From Candidatus Levilactobacillus faecigallinarum (GTDB taxonomy: Bacteria > Bacillota > Bacilli > Lactobacillales > Lactobacillaceae), in assembly GCA_019113985.1 (NCBI GenBank), contig DXGJ01000023.1, forward strand, positions 1-64,000: 64,000 nt of DNA, in the 5' to 3' direction. Within the stretch, counting starts at the first letter, position 1, and the number at the start of each line of letters is the position of its first letter. Shown piece after piece: positions 18,176-26,448 of this stretch. The translations under genes and the position numbers were made by a program. Under the pieces are notes generated by a model. The model did no database searches, was not told the DNA's origin, and saw nothing but the letters and a program-made list of their open reading frames with translations.

Positions 18176-18362
18176 GAGAATACCCTCCCTTTGATCGTTC
18201 GGCATGACGATTGCTTTGCCTATCTTGGTTTTACCGTCCGAACCTTAAAACTAGCCGTGACTTAACCAAACCTTTGCAAACTTACCCCTTTCGCTCAAAA
18301 ATACTGCAGAAAAAAACGGACTGCCCAGCCAGGGGCAATCCGTTCATAAGTGTCGTTTGACG

Positions 18363-18755
18363 CTAATCAACCATCCGCCAATTGCCTTCATCGGCGCGCG
18401 AAATGTCGTTCAAGAATTTTAAAACCCGCTTAGCCCGGTCAGGCTGCTCCTGGTTCAGCCGGTTCAAGCCGGCTCCGGTTACCATCGGCGCACTCAGGCT
18501 GAAATTCTGGTCGTCCTGTTCACCGGTGGCAAAGGTCACGACGGTCTCGCCGGATTCAATCTTGGTGGTCACGAAGAACATGGTGAAATCGTCATCTTCT
18601 GTCATATAGGCAGGCATCGCCCAGATATCTGGTGCAATCTCCTGCATCTCACCATCTAAAAACTTAAATTCCTTATGATTGGCTTGGGTGACTGGTTGTT
18701 TCAGAACCAGGAGCATCTTGCCAAAATCGTCGTCACCTAACTGTAGTTGATCTTT
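18363..18755 (-). CDS. Conserved hypothetical protein
   Basis: ORF; likely start MKDQLQLGDDDFGK; no family recognised. Confidence 0.65.
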   Translation of the reverse strand, partial: KDQLQLGDDDFGKMLLVLKQPVTQANHKEFKFLDGEMQEIAPDIWAMPAYMTEDDDFTMFFVTTKIESGETVVTFATGEQDDQNFSLSAPMVTGAGLNRLNQEQPDRAKRVLKFLNDISRADEGNWRMVD

Positions 18756-18862
18756 CATGGATAAAAATCCCCCTTGAATGCTGGTTTGTCTGCCCATTAT
18801 ACCGCGGGAAGCAAAAAGACGCCACGGCCCATTGACCGTTGCGTCCCTATTTTAGATTAGCA

Positions 18863-19444
18863 TTAAACGCTGATTGGTTGTCCAATCTCCAGTTGCATGT
18901 GGTCGTAAACGTGATCACCGATCATCTGGGGCCCAGTCACCTGGTACCCCATCCGGTCATACAGCCGAAACGCCCCCGGGTTCTCCCGGTCGACGTTTAA
19001 GCCGATCACCGATTGCCGGTCACGCCGGGCATACAGTGGCAATGCTTGGAGCAATTGCCGACCAATCCCGTGACCCTGATAGGCCGGATCCACCGCCAGG
19101 GAGTCTAAGTACCACTCACCCGCGCTAGTCTCCGACTCAGCCTCATACGGCTCATCAAAGGCCGCACTCCGCGCTGTCAGGTCCGCCATTACATCATCCA
19201 CAATGTCTTCTCGTTCCCCGGGGTAGCCAAAGGCAACCCCGACAACTTGACCATTGGCCTCGGCCACCACCGTAGTTGCCGCTCCCGACAAGTATGTCGG
19301 GTTGCGGTACGCCGCCGTGATGACCTTCAGTAAGTCGGGGCCTGGAACGTCTTCCAGGTCGGTCAAAGCCATTTCATCGTAAATCAAGTTCATCAACGGC
19401 GCTATCTGAGGGGCGTCCGTTGGTCGAGCTTCTCGTATTATCAC
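18863..19444 (-). CDS. GNAT family N-acetyltransferase
   Basis: MIIREARPTDAPQIAPLMNLIY; LAVDPAYQGHGIGRQLLQAL. Confidence 0.9.
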   Translation of the reverse strand: MIIREARPTDAPQIAPLMNLIYDEMALTDLEDVPGPDLLKVITAAYRNPTYLSGAATTVVAEANGQVVGVAFGYPGEREDIVDDVMADLTARSAAFDEPYEAESETSAGEWYLDSLAVDPAYQGHGIGRQLLQALPLYARRDRQSVIGLNVDRENPGAFRLYDRMGYQVTGPQMIGDHVYDHMQLEIGQPISV

Positions 19445-19524
19445 AAAAAATCCTCCATTTCATCTAGTACATCACTAGATTAACGGAGGATTGAAAAATT
19501 GTCAACGGATTTGCCAAATAGCGA

Positions 19525-19608
19525 TTAATGCGCTATTTTGCCTGCTGCCCGGTGACCAAAAACTAAGCCAAGCACGAACAGGGTACTAGCCGTAACCCAA
19601 GTACGCAT
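19525..19608 (-). CDS. Small hydrophobic protein (27 aa), not in the ORF track
   Basis: RBS AAGGGAG 7 nt before ATG; MRTWVTASTLFVLGLVFGHRAAGKIAH; directly downstream of the DUF1003 gene. Confidence 0.45.
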   Translation of the reverse strand: MRTWVTASTLFVLGLVFGHRAAGKIAH

Positions 19609-19626
19609 GCTGAAACTCCCTTCGTG

Positions 19627-20376
19627 TTACCGTGTCGGTGGCGTCTTGTGTCCGGCCGCACGCAATTCTGCTAATTCTTGGCGAATCTCGCCAAGAATCT
19701 CCAACTGAAACCGTTCGATTTCCATGGTATGCGGGACCTGATTCTGCGCCAGGTGATCCACCTTGGCGTGTAATAGACGCAATTCGTGTTCGGATTTCAG
19801 GTTCACGTGATAGTCGTTCTCGGCCATCATGCGGTCCCGGTCCGCCGAACGGTTCTGGCTCATCATAATGATGGGCGCCTGAACCGCCGCCACACAACTA
19901 AGTACTAAATTTAACAGAATATAGGGGTAGTTGTCAAAGTTCACCCCAAAAAGGTGCAGGCCGTTGATGATCATCCAGCTTAGCAGGACGAACATAAACA
20001 CCAGGATAAAGCCCCAAGAACCGCCGAAACGGGCCACGTCGTCGGAGACCTTTTGGCCAAACGTCAAGTTATCGTTCAAGACCTCGTTCACATCAATAAT
20101 GTCATAATCATCGCTTTGTAGGGCCCGGGTCAGCTTCTGGTTGATCTTCTTGGTCTGCTTGAGGTCCGCGTTGATCATCGAATCCACCCGTTCCAAGCGA
20201 TACTTCAACAGATGATGGCCACAGATATAGTCGGTCGCCTTGGCCTGAGGATAATCCCGCTTAATGCGGTTCCGCAGTCCGGGGTCCAATTCCGTTAACT
20301 GTAAACTGGTCTCCATGGAAATGGATTCCCCATCGACCAGGCAGGTCAACCCGGCCGTCGTTGCTTGTTCCGCCAT
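19627..20376 (-). CDS. DUF1003 membrane protein
   Basis: ADDVARFGGSWGFILVFMFVLLSWMIING-like motif (VSDDVARFGGSWGFILVF...); APIIMMSQNRSADRDR. Confidence 0.88.
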   Translation of the reverse strand: MAEQATTAGLTCLVDGESISMETSLQLTELDPGLRNRIKRDYPQAKATDYICGHHLLKYRLERVDSMINADLKQTKKINQKLTRALQSDDYDIIDVNEVLNDNLTFGQKVSDDVARFGGSWGFILVFMFVLLSWMIINGLHLFGVNFDNYPYILLNLVLSCVAAVQAPIIMMSQNRSADRDRMMAENDYHVNLKSEHELRLLHAKVDHLAQNQVPHTMEIERFQLEILGEIRQELAELRAAGHKTPPTR

Positions 20377-20377
20377 C

Positions 20378-21277
20378 CTAATTGCCTCCTTGCTCCGCCC
20401 TCAAGGCGGTCACCAATGCTTGCCAGTCAGCAGGGACTGGACTGTTAAACGTCCGCTGTTCGTGGGTAAACGGGTCCTCAAACGTTAGGCTTGCCGCGTG
20501 CAGCGCCTGCCGCGTCATCCCCGCTAATTCTGGCCCCTGATACAGGCCATCCCCCACTAAGGGATGATCCAACCAGGCAAAGTGGGCCCGAATCTGGTGC
20601 GTCCGGCCCGTATGGAGTTTCACGCGCACCACCGTCGCCTGGGGAAAGCGTTCTTCGACCCAGTACTCGGTCTTGGCGGCCTTGCCATCAGGCGACACCA
20701 TCTGGTTATACCCGGTGGGGTCGGAAGCCAAGGGCTGGTCAATAATGCCGTGGTCGTCTGGGAGCTGGCCACTAACCACCGCTAGGTATCGCTTGTCCAC
20801 GGCATGTTCAGCCTGGAGTTGACTGGCCAGACTATTGGCTAGCCGGTGGCGGGCCACCCAGACCAAACCACTGGTGAAGCGGTCTAAGCGTGTGACGATG
20901 TGGGGAATCTGGTTCTCAGACTGTTCGGCGATTAGGTAGCCCTTGATGCGGTTGACTAGGGTATCCGTGCGATTTGCCGGTCCCGGAACCACATTGAGGC
21001 CCGCGGGCTTGTCGATCACTAACCAGTCGCGGTTGGCAAACAGGACGTTGATGGGCTGGTCGCTCACGGCTACGGCCGAATCGGCCTGTTCGGCGGGCAA
21101 GGTCACCCCGACGTGGTCGCCGACGGCCAGGTCGACCGCTGGCGTGACCACCTGGTCGTTGACCCGGATGATGCCCTGCTTCTTCAGGTCATTAAAGACC
21201 CGGTGACTGACCCCCTGTTGCGCCAGAAATCGTTTCAGACTGGTGACCGGCGTGGTCACGGTCCAGGTTAACTCCAT
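20378..21277 (-). CDS. RluA-family pseudouridine synthase
   Basis: VNRIKGYL...IPHIVTRLDRFTSGLVWVARH; LHTGRTHQIRAHFAWLDHPLVGD. Confidence 0.93.
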   Translation of the reverse strand: MELTWTVTTPVTSLKRFLAQQGVSHRVFNDLKKQGIIRVNDQVVTPAVDLAVGDHVGVTLPAEQADSAVAVSDQPINVLFANRDWLVIDKPAGLNVVPGPANRTDTLVNRIKGYLIAEQSENQIPHIVTRLDRFTSGLVWVARHRLANSLASQLQAEHAVDKRYLAVVSGQLPDDHGIIDQPLASDPTGYNQMVSPDGKAAKTEYWVEERFPQATVVRVKLHTGRTHQIRAHFAWLDHPLVGDGLYQGPELAGMTRQALHAASLTFEDPFTHEQRTFNSPVPADWQALVTALRAEQGGN

Positions 21278-21443
21278 TGAAAGTCTTCCTTTCCTGTTTC
21301 TACTATAATAATGACTATCTTTTGTAAACGTTGTCCGGATTGAATTTCCTCTATATTTTAACATAACGTAAAATTTGAAGGAAAACTTTTCCATTTACTA
21401 GGCGAAACTAGTTATAATGGAAGAAATAAAGGGGGAGTGCAGC

Positions 21444-21629
21444 ATGTTATTAAAGAATGTGGTACCCGGAACACTGATTGCCGTTATCGGCGTCGCCTTT
21501 TTGATTTTTGTTCTGGCCAAGTTACTGCCAAAGACCAAGGCCGACCATGACGCACACGTCTTGGCTTGGATCTACTTCGCGGTCAGTCTGGGAATCATCG
21601 GCATGGGGAGCTGGATTTTCGTGGCTTAA
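21444..21629 (+). CDS. Small two-TM membrane protein
   Basis: MLLKNVVPGTLIAVIGVAFLIFVLAKLLPKTKADHDAHVLAWIYFAVSLGIIGMGSWIFVA; RBS GGGGGAG. Confidence 0.75.
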   Translation: MLLKNVVPGTLIAVIGVAFLIFVLAKLLPKTKADHDAHVLAWIYFAVSLGIIGMGSWIFVA

Positions 21630-21637
21630 TCGCCTCT

Positions 21638-21672
21638 ACAAGGACACCGGTAACGCTACCGGGGCCTTTTTC
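21638..21672 (+). terminator. Terminator
   Basis: AAGGACACCGGTAACGCTACCGGGGCCTTTTT. Confidence 0.6.
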
Positions 21673-21719
21673 AAAAAACCGTCTCAGACACCCGTTAAGG
21701 TGTCCGGGACGGTTTTGCT

Positions 21720-22142
21720 TTATCCGGGATTAATCTGGTCGATGCCTTTGATTCGGAGGTCGGCTAAGCTGGTCAGGGGCGCCGGATAGCGCATGATCAG
21801 CCGCGTGAGACCCTGAACTTCCTTGACCTGGAGCATCTGGCACTGGACCAAAATGGCCACATCAGCGTCGAATTCAGCTCGGTCCGTGTTGTCCCAGTCA
21901 CGGGCGAAGGTGTCCTCGTGGACCACCGCATACGGCACGTGGGTCTTTTTGGTGGTCTTGTTGCCGTAGAGCGCGTGGAACAGGATAACGCCCCAGCGTT
22001 GCCCCGCCCGCGCCGTTAAGGTCGCAAACTTATCCGGGTCGGTCTTCTGAACGTTGGCTGGACTGACCATGATGAAGGAGGCATTGGGGTCGGGATTGAT
22101 GGTTTTCAGGTAGGCGAAATAATCGCGGTATTTTCGTTGCAT
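21720..22142 (-). CDS. Conserved hypothetical protein (start reset to MQRKYRDYF)
   Basis: RBS AGAGAGG before ATG at 22142; no family recognised. Confidence 0.65.
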   Translation of the reverse strand: MQRKYRDYFAYLKTINPDPNASFIMVSPANVQKTDPDKFATLTARAGQRWGVILFHALYGNKTTKKTHVPYAVVHEDTFARDWDNTDRAEFDADVAILVQCQMLQVKEVQGLTRLIMRYPAPLTSLADLRIKGIDQINPG

Positions 22143-22223
22143 GTCTAATATCCTCTCTTGACACAAAATAACGGTATCTTCTTTATACCCTATTTGGGCA
22201 AATCCTGCAAAGTCACTGCTAAC

Positions 22224-22267
22224 AAAAAGGGTTCCGGAAATCGTCATTGATCTCCGGAACCCCTTTA
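22224..22267. terminator. Bidirectional terminator, end of araBDA operon
   Basis: AAAAAGGGTTCCGGA...TCCGGAACCCCTTT. Confidence 0.85.
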
Positions 22268-22276
22268 ATTTTAAGC

Positions 22277-23701
22277 TTACTTGATGAAGGCCTTGTTCAT
22301 GTTAACCATGGTAGCAAAGTCTTCCATCTGTTCCAAAGTCAAGGCAAAGGACAGCATGGTGTGGTGACCACCACCGGCCTGCATCCAAGCCAAGGCACCG
22401 TTCTTCAAGCCAGCCTTTGGCGTCCAAAGTTGCTTAGCAACTGGCAGGTTAGGCGTTTCAGCTTCTGGCTTGTGGGCAGCAACTTCGTAGCCAATCATCT
22501 TGAAGTCGTCACGGAAGTCGGAAACCGTCACATCAATGGCGTCACCTTCGGAACCAGTGAAGACCAGCCGAGCTGGGTCAGCCTTACCACCAATGTCCAA
22601 TGGGTGAACTTCAACCCGTGGCTTGTCGCTGGCAATCGATGGGTCGACTTCGAGCATGTGGGAACCCAGGATGGCTTCGTGGCCCTTCCGCAGATCCAAC
22701 GTGTAGTCTTCCATGAAGGCCGTTTGCTTGTTGTGGGACATGATCTTCATGACCCGGCCCAAGGCAGCGGTCTTCCAGTCACCTTCGGCACCGAAGCCGT
22801 AGCCGTCGCGAATCAAGAGTTGGGCAGCTAAGCCGGGTAATTGTTCCATGCCGTAAAGGTCTTCGAAGTTGGTGGTAAAGGCCGTGTAACCGCCCTTTTC
22901 CAAGAAATGCTTGATACCTAAATATTGTTGTAATTGAACACGAACGGAATGCTTGTAGGTTTCGGCATCGTTGTCGCCCTGAACCATTTCGTAACGGGAT
23001 TCCAAGTCGGCGTATTCCTTGTCAACGTCGGCGTCATTGACGGCGTTGATCTCCTTGACCAGGTCACCGATACCGTAGTAGTCGACCGTCCAGCCCATTT
23101 GAATCTGTGCTTGGACCTTGTCGCCTTCGGTAACGGCCACGTTCCGCATGGTATCACCAAAGCGGGCAACCTTGACCTTGAAGCTTTCGTTGTACGCAAC
23201 GGCAACGTCTTCCCAACGCGCGATTTCGTCTTGGACTTCAGCGTCACCCCAGTAACCGTAAACAATCTTGTTGTTCTTCTGGAGACGGGCGTTGATGTAG
23301 GCGTATTCGCGGTCACCATGGGCACTTTGGTTCAAGTTCATGTAGTCAAAGTCAATGGTATCGTAAGGGATGTTGTTTAAGTATTGGGTTGCTAAGTGCA
23401 ACAATGGCTTTTGCAGTAATTCCGTCCCACGGATCCAGTTTTTGGCTGGGGAGAAGGTGTGCATCCAGGTAATCACACCGGCAACCTTGTCGTTGTAGTT
23501 AACTTCCTTCATGAACTTGGTGATGCCGTCGGCCGTGGTCATAACGTCCTTGAAGACCACCTTGTAAGGTAACTTGCCACTAGCGTTTAACTTGTCGGCG
23601 ATGTCTTGGGCATCCTTGGCAACTGACTTTAATTGTTCTTCACCGTACAGGTGTTGACTACCGGTGACAAACCAAAATTCGTAATCTGGAACTGATAACA
23701 T
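22277..23701 (-). CDS. araA: L-arabinose isomerase
   Basis: [31 protein letters not shown]; 474 aa. Confidence 0.98.
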   Translation of the reverse strand: MLSVPDYEFWFVTGSQHLYGEEQLKSVAKDAQDIADKLNASGKLPYKVVFKDVMTTADGITKFMKEVNYNDKVAGVITWMHTFSPAKNWIRGTELLQKPLLHLATQYLNNIPYDTIDFDYMNLNQSAHGDREYAYINARLQKNNKIVYGYWGDAEVQDEIARWEDVAVAYNESFKVKVARFGDTMRNVAVTEGDKVQAQIQMGWTVDYYGIGDLVKEINAVNDADVDKEYADLESRYEMVQGDNDAETYKHSVRVQLQQYLGIKHFLEKGGYTAFTTNFEDLYGMEQLPGLAAQLLIRDGYGFGAEGDWKTAALGRVMKIMSHNKQTAFMEDYTLDLRKGHEAILGSHMLEVDPSIASDKPRVEVHPLDIGGKADPARLVFTGSEGDAIDVTVSDFRDDFKMIGYEVAAHKPEAETPNLPVAKQLWTPKAGLKNGALAWMQAGGGHHTMLSFALTLEQMEDFATMVNMNKAFIK

Positions 23702-23746
23702 AACAGAAACACTCCTTTTAAATGTGGTTGTTAGATTTAAGAAACG

Positions 23747-24475
23747 TTATTCGCGCACCGCGTGGTCTTGCGACTTCGCGTTGTTTTGCCCGTAGTAAGC
23801 GTTGGCCCCGTGCTTACGGTAGTAATGCTTGTCGAGCAGGTATTGTGGTAATTCGGAGTTGGCCCGCGTCAATTGCAACGTGTGGTAATCCTCACCCGCA
23901 ACGACCTCCAAGACCTTGGCATTGTACACGGCCTTGTGTGGCGTTGGGCCCCAAGCAAAGGGACCGTGTTGGCTGACCAGAGCGGCCGGCGTTGCTTCGT
24001 AGTCCAGACCGCGTTCCTTGAAGGTCTTGACGATGGTCTTCCCAGTGTTGCCTTCGTAGTCCTCTTCGATCTCTTCCTTAGTCAGGGCGTCCGCAGCGGG
24101 TACGTCGGTGAAGAAGGTGTCGGCGTGGGTGGTGTTCATCGCGGGGATGTCCATCTTCGCAGCCGCGAAGGAGACGGCCCAAGGCGAGTGGGTGTGCACG
24201 ATGCCCCCGATGTTTGGGAAGGCGTTGTACAGGACCGTGTGGGTTGGGGTGTCGCTGGACGGGTTCATGTTCCCTTCAACCACTTCACCCTTCAGGTTCA
24301 CAACCACCATGTCGCTAGGCTTTAGGTCGTTGTAGTCCACCCCGGAAGGCTTGATGACGAAGAGGCCCTTGTCCCGGTCGATACCGGAAACGTTGCCCCA
24401 GGTGAAGGTCACCAGGTCCAGTTGTGGTAATTCCATGTTGGCATCGTAAACCTCTGCCTTTAACTTATCTAACAT
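23747..24475 (-). CDS. araD: L-ribulose-5-phosphate 4-epimerase
   Basis: LVTFTWGNVSGIDRDKGLFVIKPSGV; class II aldolase fold; 242 aa. Confidence 0.97.
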   Translation of the reverse strand: MLDKLKAEVYDANMELPQLDLVTFTWGNVSGIDRDKGLFVIKPSGVDYNDLKPSDMVVVNLKGEVVEGNMNPSSDTPTHTVLYNAFPNIGGIVHTHSPWAVSFAAAKMDIPAMNTTHADTFFTDVPAADALTKEEIEEDYEGNTGKTIVKTFKERGLDYEATPAALVSQHGPFAWGPTPHKAVYNAKVLEVVAGEDYHTLQLTRANSELPQYLLDKHYYRKHGANAYYGQNNAKSQDHAVRE

Positions 24476-26102
24476 TCTCTAGGTTCTCCTTTGCTTGATA
24501 ATCGGTTAAGCTGTCAACGGCCTGGCCTTCAACGGCTAAGCCTTGCTTGTAAGCTTCAATGAAGGCGTTTGAGCCCGCCACACCCGCGGCGTTCGGTTCA
24601 AGCGTGGTGCTTTCGGAATCCGCGAAGACCTTGTTATCCAGGAAGTCTTCCAGCGTTTCGTCAGCTGCCTTATCCGTGACGTAGAAGCCTAAGACGGCCA
24701 TCCCCCACGGGCCACCCTCACTCGCCGTGCTCATGACGGTGATTGGGGTGTTCAAGGAATCAGCTAAGACCTGCTGGCCAACCTTAGGGGTCCGGAACAG
24801 ACCGCCCTGGGCAATCAAGGAACCCATGTGAATGTGTTCCTCGTTGGCCAGGATGTCCATCCCAATCTTCAACGGGGCAAACGCCGCGTAGAGCTGCGTC
24901 TTCACGAAGTTGGCCAGGTTGAAGTGGCTATTCGGCGTCCGGACAAACATAGGCCGGCCGGCGGTCATTTTGGTGATGTTTTCACCAGAGAGGTAACTGT
25001 AGTTTAGTAAGCCGCCGGCATCGGCATCACTCTCGGTGGACTTGTTGAACAAGGCACCGTAAAGTTCGTCGGGCTTCAGGTCAACACCAATCGTTTGGGC
25101 GAATTCCTTAAACAGGTTGACCCAGGCGTTGATGTCGGAAGAGCAGTTGTTGGTATGGACCATGGCAACTGGTAACCCGGTTGGCGTGGTCACTAAGTCG
25201 ATGTCCCGGTGAACGGCCTTCATGGGTTGGTCCAAGACCACCATGGAGAAGGCGGACGTACCGGCCGAGATATTCCCGGTCCGTTCACGAACAGCGTCGG
25301 TGCCGACCATCCCGGTCCCGGCATCCCCTTCAGGCGGTGCCATGACGCTACCAGCGGTCAGGTTGCCATTAACATCCAACAACTTGGCCCCTTGTGCGGT
25401 CAGGTTGCCGGCAGATTGGCCCGCAACTAAGACCTTAGGTAAGATGGCGTTGATGTCCCAGAGATATTGGCGGACGGACTTCAGGCTGCCAAACTGCTTC
25501 AAGAAGTCGGCATTGTAAGTCTTGGTTGCACTATCGATTGGGAAGATACCAGAAGCATCACCAATACCCACAACCTTTTCGCCGGACAACTGCCAGTGCA
25601 CGTAGCCAGCCAAGGTGGTCAGGAAAGAAACGTCCTTCACGTGATCCTCTTGGTTCAGAATGGCCTGGTACAGGTGAGCGATGCTCCATCGTTGCGGAAT
25701 GTTGAAGTCGAACAAGTCGGTCAACTCGTCGGCCGCCTGTTCCGTTATGTTGTTCCGCCAAGTCCGGAAAGGTACTAATAACTGGTCGTTCTTATCAAAG
25801 GCCATGTACCCGTGCATCATGGCACTAACACCAATCGACCCAATCTTGGTCAGGGCGACACCGTACTTGTCGTGTACCTGGTTGGCCATCTCCTGGTAAC
25901 TGGCTTGAATCCCGGTCCAGACCTTCTCCAAAGAATAGGTCCAGATACCGTTCTTCAACTCGTTTTCCCAGACATAGCTGCCGGAAGCAATGGTTTTAAA
26001 ATCAGGCGTTACCAGAACGGCCTTGATCCGCGTTGAGCCTAATTCGATGCCCAATGAGATGTTACCGCTTTCAACGGCCTGAGTAATTTTTTCCGCACTC
26101 AT
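24465..26102 (-). CDS. araB: Ribulokinase (FGGY family); start reset to MSAEKITQ
   Basis: SLGIELGSTRIKAVLV; overlaps araD start; RBS GGAGG before ATG at 26102. Confidence 0.97.
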   Translation of the reverse strand: MSAEKITQAVESGNISLGIELGSTRIKAVLVTPDFKTIASGSYVWENELKNGIWTYSLEKVWTGIQASYQEMANQVHDKYGVALTKIGSIGVSAMMHGYMAFDKNDQLLVPFRTWRNNITEQAADELTDLFDFNIPQRWSIAHLYQAILNQEDHVKDVSFLTTLAGYVHWQLSGEKVVGIGDASGIFPIDSATKTYNADFLKQFGSLKSVRQYLWDINAILPKVLVAGQSAGNLTAQGAKLLDVNGNLTAGSVMAPPEGDAGTGMVGTDAVRERTGNISAGTSAFSMVVLDQPMKAVHRDIDLVTTPTGLPVAMVHTNNCSSDINAWVNLFKEFAQTIGVDLKPDELYGALFNKSTESDADAGGLLNYSYLSGENITKMTAGRPMFVRTPNSHFNLANFVKTQLYAAFAPLKIGMDILANEEHIHMGSLIAQGGLFRTPKVGQQVLADSLNTPITVMSTASEGGPWGMAVLGFYVTDKAADETLEDFLDNKVFADSESTTLEPNAAGVAGSNAFIEAYKQGLAVEGQAVDSLTDYQAKENLENVR

Positions 26103-26227
26103 CTGCGTATCCTCCAATAACTCTTTTGTCAGATGTTCCTAAAGACTTGATTTGTCTTTCAATGGTTCAAGTGTATATTTTTTATTCGCATAAATCAAGC
26201 TATTTTTATATTTGTACGTATTATTTT

Positions 26228-26266
26228 CAAATGTATTCGTTTGCTGTTTGAACATGTATCCGTTAT
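26228..26266 (-). promoter_or_regulatory. Repeated motif upstream of araB, candidate AraR operator
   Basis: ATGTATTCGTT (26231-26241) and ATGTATCCGTT (26254-26264), direct repeat 23 nt apart; TTTGTACGTATTA just upstream. Confidence 0.45.
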
Positions 26267-26448
26267 CTATTTACAAATAATCAATGAATTACGCTTTATT
26301 TTTCGCAACCATTAGCATGAATTTAAGCCAATCAAATCAAGTGTTTGTCGTCAATTCATGTCAATCTTCAGGCTAAGCTGGTCATCTAGTTATCCGTACA
26401 AATAAAAACGGATTCCTCGTTCATCACCAGGAATCCGCTTAATTAATC

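Noticed and set aside
16754-18205. Full-length ORF start MPNDQREGILMTT for the beta-helix protein
   Set aside because: The signal peptide begins at the internal Met (MTTNTKRNLTIALSS), so the shorter start is preferred.
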